64,000 nucleotides of DNA from Chloroflexota bacterium (GTDB lineage Bacteria > Chloroflexota > Dehalococcoidia > Tepidiformales > Tepidiformaceae). A program made the position numbers and the translations under genes. The stretch is from positions 62,001 through 126,000 of the forward strand of contig JACRBT010000004.1 of the NCBI GenBank assembly GCA_016234445.1. The letters are read 5' to 3'. The notes beneath the pieces are model-generated. The model saw nothing but the letters and a program-made list of their open reading frames with translations, had not been told where the DNA came from and did no database searches. Of this stretch, positions 1 to 7,253 are shown piece after piece; the first letter of the stretch is position 1, and each line of letters starts with the position of its first letter.

Positions 1-115
1 CGGCGAAGGCGGCATCCAGCGGACCTTCGAGCTGCCGTTGACGGCGGAGGAGAAGGAAAAGGTCGTCGCCGCGGCGAACGCGACGAAGGACCTCGTGAAG
101 TTGATCACGGACTGA
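1..115 (+). CDS. mdh: Malate dehydrogenase, C-terminal end (partial)
   Basis: Only the last 37 codons lie in the window (reading from base 2, stop at 113-115). They read GEGGIQRTFELPLTAEEKEK followed by an Ala-rich helix ending in KDLVKLITD. This pattern, G-x-GG-I-x-R, then E-L-P-L-T-x-E-E-K, then a final helix with the spacing x-L-V-K, is the conserved C-terminus of the lactate/malate dehydrogenase family. Those enzymes interconvert malate and oxaloacetate with NAD in the TCA cycle. Catalytic and NAD-binding residues are outside the window, so malate rather than lactate specificity is inferred from the GGI-x-R-x-x-E-L-P-L ending, which is typical of the bacterial MDH branch. Confidence 0.72.
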   Translation, partial: GEGGIQRTFELPLTAEEKEKVVAAANATKDLVKLITD

Positions 116-160
116 GCGAGGAAGCGGGGGCGGCCGTGCGTGAGGGCGTATACTTCGCCC

Positions 161-413
161 ATGCGGCCCGCTCCCGTCCTTTCGACCTACCTCGACGCCG
201 CGATGCGGCAGGCGCGCTACGAGCTGATCGACGGAAACTCGACCGTGTACGCCGAGATTCCCGGGCCTCCATGGCGTGTACGCCACCAGCCGGACTGTGG
301 AGGATGCACGCGAAGAGCTGCGCTCGGTGCTCGAAGAGTGGGTGCTCCTCGGACTCACGCTGCGGCACGCGCCTCTCAGTCGCGACCCGAAGCCCCGCGG
401 CGTCCCTCGCTAG
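161..413 (+). pseudogene. HicB-like antitoxin, frameshifted
   Basis: The first frame (from ATG 161; an in-frame ATG also lies at 140) encodes residues like the HicB N-terminal fold, ending YELIDGNSTVYAEIPG. The expected continuation, HGVYATSRTVEDAREELRSV and then LEEWVLLGL, lies in the +1-shifted frame from about 270 to the TAG at 411-413. Together they give the HicB pattern 'x-I-P-G-x-x-G-V-x-x-x-x-x-T-x-E-E-A-x-x-x-L'. A single extra base in the run at about 260-269 explains the break. No HicA toxin is adjacent. A TATACT -10 box (149-154) sits 6 nt before ATG 161. The 3' end overlaps the end of the convergent toxin gene by 4 bases. It is either a decayed orphan HicB or a sequencing error in a short C/G run. 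Confidence 0.6.
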
Positions 414-691
414 CGATCCAGTGAGCGCGCCCCGTGTACGACGCCCAGCACGCTCACTTCCTCTTCCCCGGCGAAGTAAATGATGCGGTAGGCGCCCTCG
501 ATCAGTTCCCGAACCTCGACCGAGTCGTACTCCGGCACACTGCGCCCGGACCTGGGGAACTGCTCCAACTGGTCAACCCGGCGCATGATCGCCTCGAATA
601 CGCGAGCGCCGAACACCGGAGAGTCACTGGCGATGTAGTCGCGGATTGCTCGGAGGTCGGCCCGGGCGACGTCAGTCCAGACGACCTTCAC
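410..691 (-). CDS. ParE/RelE-superfamily toxin
   Basis: A 93-aa protein starting MKVVWTDVARADLRAIRDYI, followed by a long helix, a basic FPRSGRSVPEY segment, and the strands VRELIEGAYRIIYF and VSVLGVVHGARSL. This is the standard ParE/RelE fold order (alpha-hairpin, then a four-stranded sheet). The R-x-G-R and Y-R-I-I-Y elements are typical of ParE-like toxins. Its start overlaps the upstream antitoxin stop by 4 bases (ATGA), so the two are translationally coupled. ParE members poison gyrase and RelE members cleave mRNA; the sequence alone does not decide which applies here. Confidence 0.85.
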   Translation of the reverse strand: MKVVWTDVARADLRAIRDYIASDSPVFGARVFEAIMRRVDQLEQFPRSGRSVPEYDSVEVRELIEGAYRIIYFAGEEEVSVLGVVHGARSLDR

Positions 692-882
692 CGTTTCAGC
701 CCGAATGACTCCCTAACAGTTGCGTGGTCCACCACGCGACCCGCCGCCACGTCCTGAAGCCCGCGTTCCACCGCTTCACGGACGTAGATCGCGTACATCA
801 GATCCTCCCAGCTGGCATCGTCGCTCAGCTGGTCGATGAGGCGGTGCGCTTCATCCTTGATAGAGGCGGCTGAGGTTCCCAT
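688..882 (-). CDS. Antitoxin of the ParE-type pair
   Basis: Start taken at the internal ATG at 882, giving 64 aa. The longer frame to 912 adds ten poorly conserved residues. The protein is a helical chain with the motif IKDEAHRLIDQLSDDASWED, then LMYAIYVREAVERGLQDVAAGRV and VRESFGL. This pattern (E-A-x-x-L-I-x-x-L-x-x-D-x-S-W-E-D-L-M-Y-x-I-Y-V-R) recurs in small proteins encoded upstream of ParE/RelE toxins. It should neutralise the toxin through its C-terminal half and repress the operon. The order is antitoxin first, with a 4-base overlap to the toxin. Confidence 0.8.
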   Translation of the reverse strand: MGTSAASIKDEAHRLIDQLSDDASWEDLMYAIYVREAVERGLQDVAAGRVVDHATVRESFGLKR

Positions 883-948
883 GTGCGACTCTCCTGCGCG
901 GTTACGTTGCATCGTACCGCATGGCGGTCAGCCAATGGGCTAACGCCC

Positions 949-2322
949 TTACAGTTCCGCCCGCAAATCCCTCGCCGCCTGGCGGACGCGGTTGGGCGCG
1001 GTGCCGCCGGGGAGGTCGCGGGCGGCGAGGGCCGAGTCGACGTCGAGCGAAAGGATGTCGGCTTCGAAGAGCGGGCTGGCCTGGCGGTAGACGTCGAGCG
1101 GGAGTTCGTGGAGCTCGCACCGCCGGGCTTCACATTCGCGGACGAGTGACCCGACGATCCCGTGGGCCTCGCGGAAGGGCATGCCCTTCTTCACCAGGTA
1201 GTCGGCGACGTCGGTGGCGAGGGAGAAGCCGGCGCTGGCGGCCGCGCGCATCGCGGGGAGATTGAAGCCGAGGGCGGGCATCATCGCGGCGAAGATCTCC
1301 AGCGTGGGCAGGAGGGCGCCGGCGGCGTTGAGGACGGCGGTCTTGTCTTCCTGGAGGTCGCGGTTGTAGGCGAGGGGCAGGCCCTTCTGCATGACGAGCG
1401 CGTTCACCAGTTCGCCAATCGCCCGCCCGGTTCGGCCCCGCGCGAGTTCGGCCACGTCGGCGTTCTTCTTCTGCGGCATCATGCTGGAGCCAGTGGCGAA
1501 ACCGTCGGGAAGGCGGACGAAGCCGAATTCCGCGCTCGCCCAGAGGACCACTTCCTCGGCGAGCCGCGAGAGGTGGACCTGGGCGATCGCGCAGGCGGCG
1601 GTGAATTCGACGACGAAATCGCGGTCGGCGGTGGCGTCCATGCTGTTGCGGGTGACGCCGTCGAAGCCCAGTTCGCGGGAGACCATTTCGCGGTCGAGCG
1701 GATAGGGCGAACCGGAGAGGGCCCCGGAGCCGAGCGGCATCACGTTGACCCGCTTGCGGCAGTCGCGGAAGCGGTCCCGGTCGCGGAGGAGCATCTCCCC
1801 ATAGGCGAGGAGGTGGTGGCCGAGGGTCACCGGCTGGGCGCGCTGGACGTGGGTGTAGCCGGGCATCGGGTCCGCGGCGTGGGTATCGGCCAGGTCGCAG
1901 AGGACGCTCACCAGCGCTTGGCATCCGTCGGCGGCGTCGTCGCAGAGGCGGCGGACCAGTATCCGGTTGAGGAGGGCGACCTGGTCGTTCCGCGAGCGGG
2001 CTGTGTGGAGGCGCCCGGCGGCTTCGCCGATCCGTTCCCGGAGGAGCACCTCGACATGGGTGTGGATGTCTTCGAGTTCGGGGCGCCATTCAACCCGGCC
2101 TTCGCGGAAGGCGGCGAGCACCTCCCCCAGGCCGGTGACGATGAGGGCGGCGTCTTCGGCCGGGATGATGCCTGTGGCCCCGAGCATCCGGGCGTGGGCG
2201 ACGGACCCGGCGATGTCGTCTTCATAGAGCGTACGGTCGTCGCCGGCGGTGTAGTCGCGGGTGAGGTCGGACATGCTGCCGGTGAAGCGCCCGCCCCACT
2301 GTCGCCGTTCGTTCGCGCTCAT
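949..2322 (-). CDS. argH: Argininosuccinate lyase
   Basis: 457 aa, the full family length. The fumarase/aspartase superfamily signature GSSMMPQKKN lies near residue 280. The N-terminus carries WGGRFTGSMSDLTRDYTAGD, typical of ArgH, and HTHVEVLLRERIG and HTARSRNDQVA mark the substrate-binding histidine regions (about residues 85-115). It cleaves argininosuccinate to arginine and fumarate, the last step of arginine synthesis, in the cytoplasm. Its ATG overlaps the stop of the upstream HAD gene (ATGA), so the two form one transcript. No other arg genes are in the window. Confidence 0.97.
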   Translation of the reverse strand: MSANERRQWGGRFTGSMSDLTRDYTAGDDRTLYEDDIAGSVAHARMLGATGIIPAEDAALIVTGLGEVLAAFREGRVEWRPELEDIHTHVEVLLRERIGEAAGRLHTARSRNDQVALLNRILVRRLCDDAADGCQALVSVLCDLADTHAADPMPGYTHVQRAQPVTLGHHLLAYGEMLLRDRDRFRDCRKRVNVMPLGSGALSGSPYPLDREMVSRELGFDGVTRNSMDATADRDFVVEFTAACAIAQVHLSRLAEEVVLWASAEFGFVRLPDGFATGSSMMPQKKNADVAELARGRTGRAIGELVNALVMQKGLPLAYNRDLQEDKTAVLNAAGALLPTLEIFAAMMPALGFNLPAMRAAASAGFSLATDVADYLVKKGMPFREAHGIVGSLVRECEARRCELHELPLDVYRQASPLFEADILSLDVDSALAARDLPGGTAPNRVRQAARDLRAEL

Positions 2323-3059
2323 CCCGCGGCCGCCAGGAGGGGGATGTCGAGAAGTTCGTGGAGTTCGTCGAACACGAAGTCGGGGGTCACCGATTCGGCG
2401 TCGGGGGCGGAGCGGCGCCAGGCGGCGAGCATGCCCAGTTGCTGGGCGCCGGCGACGTCTTCGGCGAGGGAGTTCCCGACCATCAGGGCCTCCTCCGGCC
2501 GCAGGTGAAGCGCCTCCAGGGCATAGCGGAAGATGACCGGGTGGGGCTTGAGGTAGCCGACTTCGACCGAGACCGCCTCAACGTCCCAGCCGATGTCGAG
2601 CCCGGCTTCGCGAAGGTCGGAGCGGAAGCGTTCGCCACCGAAGGCCCGGTTGGTGATGACGCCGAGCCGGAACCCGCGCCCGCGAAGCTTGAGGAGCGTC
2701 TCGGAGGCATCGGGGAAAGGCGCCTTGCCGCCCTCGATGCCGGAGATGTAGGTGGCTTCGAGGAGGTGGCCGGCACGTTCGCGGGTGAGGTCGAGCCCGA
2801 GTTCGGCGAGCGCGAGCATGGCGACGCTCCCGTAGTCGGGTTCGATGAGGTCGGTGGCCCGGGCTTGCCTCATGGCGGCCTCCATCGCGTCCCAGGCACG
2901 GCGGGCGACGGCATCGGGGTCGGCGTGGTGGACCCCGTATTCGCGGAGTGCCTGGGCGGCGCGCTCGGCGGCGAGGCGGCGAAATTCGGCGCCCGGGGGA
3001 GCGTTGCGGCTATCCCAGAGCGTGTCGCCGATATCGAAGAGGATCGCGCGCAGGGCCAT
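2319..3059 (-). CDS. HAD-superfamily hydrolase
   Basis: 246 aa with all four HAD motifs: DIGDTLWD (nucleophile and acid aspartates, residues 8-15), GVITNRA (motif II), the lysine of KPHPVIF (motif III) and MVGNSLAEDVAGA (motif IV). A long helical cap lies between motifs I and II, as in subclass C1 phosphatases and dehalogenases. The substrate cannot be read from the sequence; a small phosphorylated metabolite is most likely. It is translationally coupled to argH downstream, though a link to arginine synthesis is not established for such a protein. Confidence 0.9.
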   Translation of the reverse strand: MALRAILFDIGDTLWDSRNAPPGAEFRRLAAERAAQALREYGVHHADPDAVARRAWDAMEAAMRQARATDLIEPDYGSVAMLALAELGLDLTRERAGHLLEATYISGIEGGKAPFPDASETLLKLRGRGFRLGVITNRAFGGERFRSDLREAGLDIGWDVEAVSVEVGYLKPHPVIFRYALEALHLRPEEALMVGNSLAEDVAGAQQLGMLAAWRRSAPDAESVTPDFVFDELHELLDIPLLAAAG

Positions 3060-3370
3060 CTCGTCTCAGCGGGGATGAATGACCCGGGACGAGCGTGCCG
3101 GGGCCCCGACGGGATTCATGGTGGCACGGGGGCATTGTCGGGACAACACGGCGGGGCGTAAGGGGAGGGCGAGCCGACGTGACGACGGCCATCGGAGCCG
3201 TGTTGAGCCGGACCGCCGGCTACTGCGTCCACAGGGCAGATCCCCACACGATCTGGTCATAGTGTGGGTCTTCGGACAGCGGACGGCATGCGTCTCGGGG
3301 GGAACGGCGCGTCAGGCGGGGGGCTACAGCAGCAGGAGCCGGCGGCTTCCGCCCCGGATCCTGCCGGTGT
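3060..3370. other. Intergenic region with a short palindrome
   Basis: No credible gene was found on either strand. The one notable element is a perfect 12-bp palindrome, TTGTCGGGACAA, at 3135-3146. It lies about 75 bp upstream of the HAD-argH start and could be an operator for that minus-strand unit. The rest is GC-rich sequence separating the argH unit from the Rhs region. Confidence 0.35.
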
Positions 3371-3877
3371 TCAGGCGCATGCCGACCCATGACTGTACTC
3401 CTCAAACTCGGCGCTCGAAAGGTTCTTGCCCTTGACGCGAATCGACCCAACCTGGAGGGTCGCGATTCGAAGCAACTCTCGCGTCTCGTAGCGCGACCCA
3501 TCCTTTCGTTGTTTGACGACGTAAACCCGAAAAAAATTCTCGCCCCCTGGCTCTGCTCCTGGCTGTTCGACAACCCAACCCGGCGGAGGTGGTTCCCCAA
3601 CCACGAAGATCGACTCGTGGTCGACCTCCGGCGAGCTAGCGTTGACCTTCCAGATGGTCGTTTCTTTCGCTCGGTCCAGCTTCTCTACGCTCTTGGTGTG
3701 GGTGTCAGCGACACGTACCTCCACGACTGTTGTCTCGGCGGAACAAGTGATCGGATGAACCGCCACGTGTCCGTCCATCGTCAGGGAGAAGCCCATGCTC
3801 GCGGGGAAGTCATCGCATGCTACCCACCACCAGGCAGAGAGCACGATCAGAAGGCCTGCGGCTAACCGACCGGGCAC
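3371..3877 (-). CDS. Small lipoprotein downstream of Rhs tip A
   Basis: Start chosen at GTG 3877, preceded by AGGGAAG 5 nt upstream. This gives 168 aa with a hydrophobic signal LAAGLLIVLSAWWWVAC whose cysteine is a likely lipidation site (about residue 23). The longer open frame to 4036 lies inside the Rhs gene. The mature part is a soluble, mixed beta domain with no motif I recognise. It overlaps the Rhs tip by 16 bases and has lower GC than the neighbours. Position directly after a variable Rhs tip is where immunity genes sit, so immunity to that tip is a reasonable inference, but no homology supports it here. Confidence 0.6.
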   Translation of the reverse strand: MPGRLAAGLLIVLSAWWWVACDDFPASMGFSLTMDGHVAVHPITCSAETTVVEVRVADTHTKSVEKLDRAKETTIWKVNASSPEVDHESIFVVGEPPPPGWVVEQPGAEPGGENFFRVYVVKQRKDGSRYETRELLRIATLQVGSIRVKGKNLSSAEFEEYSHGSACA

Positions 3878-5496
3878 GTGTCTTCCCTCACACCGGTCCC
3901 GGGACCAATTCCGGCGTCTTTCTCGAAGGGGTTGGCGCAGGTGCCCTTGAACTCTTGAAACGCGGCATACGAACCGGCCATCGCCGATTGTCCAAGCAAC
4001 GGATTGGGCCAAGTCGCCAAGCCAAACACCGCCCATTGGTCTGCATGGTTGACTTCGTGTCGGATGGTGTCGTCGCCGAGGTCGGCCCAGCTGTATTCGT
4101 TGGTGAGGATGACATTGCCGATGGTGATAGCCCTAGAGCCGATACTGTCCAGGAAGCCCTTGAAGACTCCGAAGCAGCCAATGATTCCGTCGGCTCGAAC
4201 TTTGCAGGACCCCAGTTTGTCGAGTGGCAGGAGTCCGAGTGCGAAGGTGGTTAACGCTGCGTTGGCCGTTGCCCGTGCCATATTCCATCCCACTGACTTG
4301 ACCCAGTCGTACGTGGCCTTCCCCATCTTGGCTACTTCCCCCGCAACCCACCCAGAAGCGCCGGCAATGCCTCCGCAAATCTTCTTGAACCAGCCACAAC
4401 CGAACAGCCCCGTCGGATCACTCAGGTTTGACGGGTTGCCCGATCCGTATCCGAAAGGGTTCCCCATCCACCGCGGGGCTGCCGCCATCGGCTCGCGGCT
4501 GATGAACGTCCCCGTCTCAGGGTCCATGTAACGCGCGCGGAGGTACTGCAGCCCCGTCCCGTCCGTCTGCTGGCCGGCGAAGTCAAACTCGTTCGCAAGG
4601 CTGCCGGTCTTCGTCGGTTTGCCGTAGATGTCGTAGGTGTAGCTGTCCTGGACGGCGCCAGAGGCGTCCACGATTGCCATCGTCGAGCCCAGACCGTCCT
4701 CCAGGTAGTAGTACCAGCTCCCCGACTGCTTCTGCGCTTCGAGCCCGGCGCCGTAGAGGTACTGGTTCCCGTCGTCGAGGACCACCGGCAGCCCGGCGTT
4801 GATGTCCCAGGTGAAGGTCGTCGTGTTCCCGCCCGTCGTCCGGCTGTTGCGGAGACCGTCGCCCCGGTAGGCAAACGTCGTCGTCACCGAGTTCACCGTC
4901 GCCGAGACCATCCGGTCCTCGTAGTCCCAGGAGAAGCTGTCGCTCCCACGGGCCGTGAGGTCGCCGTTGTTGTCCCATGTGTAGCTGACGGCGCTCGCGG
5001 GGCTCGGCGGGGTCACCGTCGTCAGCCGGTCGCCGTCGTTGTAGGCGTACGTGGTCACCTGGCTGCCGGGCTTCGTCATCGAGGTCCGGTTCCCGAAGGC
5101 GTCGAAGGCGTACGTCGTCGTCGCCGGGCCGGGGTAGGTCACGCTCGTCAGCCGGTAGAGGTCGTCGTAGGCGTAGGTGTGCGTCCCCGCCTGGTCGACC
5201 CGCTGCGTCCGGTTCCCGACTGCATCCAGCGTGTAACTCACGCTCGCTATCGTAGTCCCTCCGCCCTTGACGTGGCTGATCCCGGTCAGTCGATTCGCAG
5301 TGTCATATGTGTAACTGCTGACGATGTCCGTGCCGCTGGGCAGGGTCTTCGAGGTCAGGCGGTTGGCGTCGTCGTAGCCGTAGCTGATGGCGTTGCCGTC
5401 CCCGCCCGCATCGGTCTTGCCCCTTGGGTTCGCGAAGGCGTTGCAGGCCAGTTCGTCGCCGCCAACACTGCACCGGTGACGACCCTCAGTCGTTGG
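3862..5496 (-). pseudogene. Orphan Rhs fragment A with HEVNH tip (5'-truncated)
   Basis: The open frame runs from a stop at 5497-5499 and lacks any secretion or N-terminal Rhs shell sequence. A GTG at 5241 is the best internal start. About six YD/Rhs repeats (e.g. YTYDTANRLTG, YAYDDLYRLTSVTYP) lead to the Rhs-associated core, YLRARYMDPETGTFISREP, then NPFGYGSGNPSNLSDPTG. After that the tip is unique: a hydrophobic stretch, then DDTIRHEVNHADQWAVFG. HEVNH fits a zincin HExxH site and the context resembles metallopeptidase-like Rhs tips. Complete Rhs proteins exceed 1000 residues, so this is a displaced 3' cassette rather than a full toxin gene. Confidence 0.78.
4533..5340 (-). repeat. Rhs core direct repeat, copy A
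   Basis: This stretch is nearly identical, by eye, to 6413-7219 at a constant offset of about 1880 bases. It encodes the YD repeats and the conserved Rhs core. Similarity stops sharply at both ends: the tips diverge at the 4533 side, and copy A alone continues beyond 5340 with another YD repeat. It gives homologous recombination a substrate for exchanging or deleting tips. Confidence 0.9.
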
Positions 5497-5830
5497 TTAT
5501 CGCGCTCTCGCTCACCCTCCCATCGGGTCCAAAGCGCAACACCAACCACGTGCTATCCACGCAAGCGTTGTCGGGGCCAATGTAGTAGGCGCTGTCCCAC
5601 GATTGAAAGGATTTTTGTGCTGTGGCGCCCAAGATCGAGTTCAATTGATCTCTGTCCAACCCGGTCAGTCGTCCCTCCTTCACCATCTCTGGCGCGTCTC
5701 GAAGCCTTGCGTCGCCAGCTCGCCCGCAGAGCCCGCCGCAGCCAGATGACCCGATGGCCGCCATGCCCAACCACATGACAGCAAGAGTCATGCTGGAGTA
5801 TATCTGCGGCATTCGTCGACGGCTCACCAA
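5486..5830 (-). CDS. Small lipoprotein downstream of Rhs tip B
   Basis: 114 aa from ATG 5830 (or 108 aa from ATG 5812). The N-terminus is basic then hydrophobic, MTLAVMWLGMAAIGSSGC, with a cysteine suited to lipidation although the lipobox is weak. The mature region contains a helix, LTGLDRDQLNSILG, then a pair of beta strands with WLVLRFGPDGRVSESA. I know no family for it. It follows Rhs cassette B exactly as the 3371-3877 lipoprotein follows cassette A, so it is a candidate immunity or accessory gene. Its 3' end overlaps the start of the cassette A open frame. Confidence 0.55.
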   Translation of the reverse strand: MVSRRRMPQIYSSMTLAVMWLGMAAIGSSGCGGLCGRAGDARLRDAPEMVKEGRLTGLDRDQLNSILGATAQKSFQSWDSAYYIGPDNACVDSTWLVLRFGPDGRVSESAITND

Positions 5831-5951
5831 GACCCACCGCCACTTTGCGCAGGCAATATTTTTTCCTCTCCTGGGTATATCGGCGCGCTGGCAGGATCGA
5901 TGCTTAGGTCGCCCGCAGAGATCGCGTCCAGGCAGCTTCGTATGGACTTGG

Positions 5952-7219
5952 TCATGCCATACTCACCAAGCGACCACTTACGCTTCCGATTTCTCGCCCT
6001 TTTCGATTGTTCCAGAGGTCTTTACGTTGTTCCTGACGGTGACCTGAAAGGTCGAAGCGTTCGTGCAAGTTCGTCAACGTCTCGGCCGAACCTGCTCCTA
6101 TGTCGATGGTGAGGCAAGCGGACCACAGGCAGTGACGAAACGCGTCTGAAGTGTCGGTCTCGGGTCCAAACAGCGATGTCGTGATCCTGGCCGCGAATAG
6201 CGCCAGTCCTGCCGCCGCCGCGCATCGCGACCACCACCATGGCCGGACCGAGCACCAGTCCGCTTCCGGACCGCTCCACGGGGCCAGCCCAGAGGGATCG
6301 CGGAGTGAAGACGGGCGGTCGCTGCCGTAGGTGTACGGGGCCGTCCCGGTTCCACCCTTGTCCTCCAGGAGGTCCCGGCTCAGGAATGTGCCTGTTTCGG
6401 TGTCGTAATACCTCGCCCGGAGGTACTGGAGGCCGGTCGGGTCCGTCTGCTGGCCGGCGAAGTCAAACTCGTTCGCGAGGCTGCCGGTCTTCGTGGGTTT
6501 GCCGTAGATGTCGTAGGTGTAGCTGTCCTGGACCGCCCCACTGGCGTCCACGATCGCCATCGTCGAGCCGAGCCCGTCCTCAAGGTAGTAGTACCAGCTC
6601 CCCGACTGCTTCTGCGCTTCGAGGCCTGCTCCGTAGAGGTACTGGTTCCCGTCGTCGAGGACCACAGGCAGCCCGGCGTTGACGTCCCAGGTGAAGGTGG
6701 TCGTGTTCCCGCCCGTCGTCCGGCTGTTGCGAAGACCGTCGCCCCGGTAGGCAAACGTCGTCGTCACCGAGTTCACCGTCGCCGAGGCCATCCGGCCCTC
6801 GTAGTCCCAGGAGACGCTGTCGCTGCCCCGGGCCGCCAGGTCGCCGTTGTTGTCCCACGTAAGCTCACGGAGGGCGCCGGGCTCGGCGGGGTCACCGTCG
6901 TCAGCCGGTCGTCGTCGTTGTAGGCGTAGGTCGTCACCTGGCTGCCGGGCTTCGTCATCGAGGTCTGGTTGCCGAAGGCGTCGAAGGCGTAGGTCGTCGT
7001 CGCGGGACCGGGGTAGGTCACGGAGGTCAGCCGGTAGAGGTCGTCGTAGGCGTAGGTGTGCGTCCCCGCCTGGTCGACCCGCTGCGTCCGGTTCCCGACG
7101 GCGTCCAGCGTGTAGCTCACGCTCGCTATCGTAGTCCCTCCGCCCTTGAGGTGGCTGATCCCCGTCAGTCGATTCGCGGTGTCATATGTGTAACTGCTGA
7201 CGATGTCCGTGCCGCTGGG
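5952..7219 (-). pseudogene. Orphan Rhs fragment B with DAFRH tip (truncated and frameshifted)
   Basis: The upper part (7219 down to about 6860) reads as YD repeats, e.g. SSYTYDTANRLTG and TYAFDAFGNQTSMTKPG. One base is missing relative to copy A near 6858-6875, after which the frame must shift to continue as 5952-6791. The core ends in YLRARYYDTETGTFLSRD. The tip contains DTSDAFRHCLWSA, then NLHERFDLSG and DLWNNRKGREIG. That spaced D-A-F-R-H, H-E and N-N-x-x-G-R-x-I-G pattern resembles the DUF6973-type domain often found at Rhs tips. The 5' end stops dead about 35 bp before the glgP start. It cannot make an intact protein as read. Confidence 0.75.
6413..7219 (-). repeat. Rhs core direct repeat, copy B
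   Basis: Second copy of the repeat at 4533-5340. It is one base shorter because of the deletion near 6858-6875 that breaks the reading frame. Similarity ends at 7219, where sequence leading into the glycogen operon begins. Confidence 0.9.
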
Positions 7220-7253
7220 TCCGCGCGGGAGGCTAGCGGAGAGCCGCGCTACC

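Noticed and set aside
3862-5496. Complete Rhs toxin gene
   Set aside because: No signal, shell or N-terminal domain; upstream frame closes at 5497, so only the 3' part remains.
4533-7219. CRISPR array or insertion sequence from the repeated DNA
   Set aside because: The repeats are 807 bp, two in number and coding for Rhs core; no short regular spacers and no transposase.
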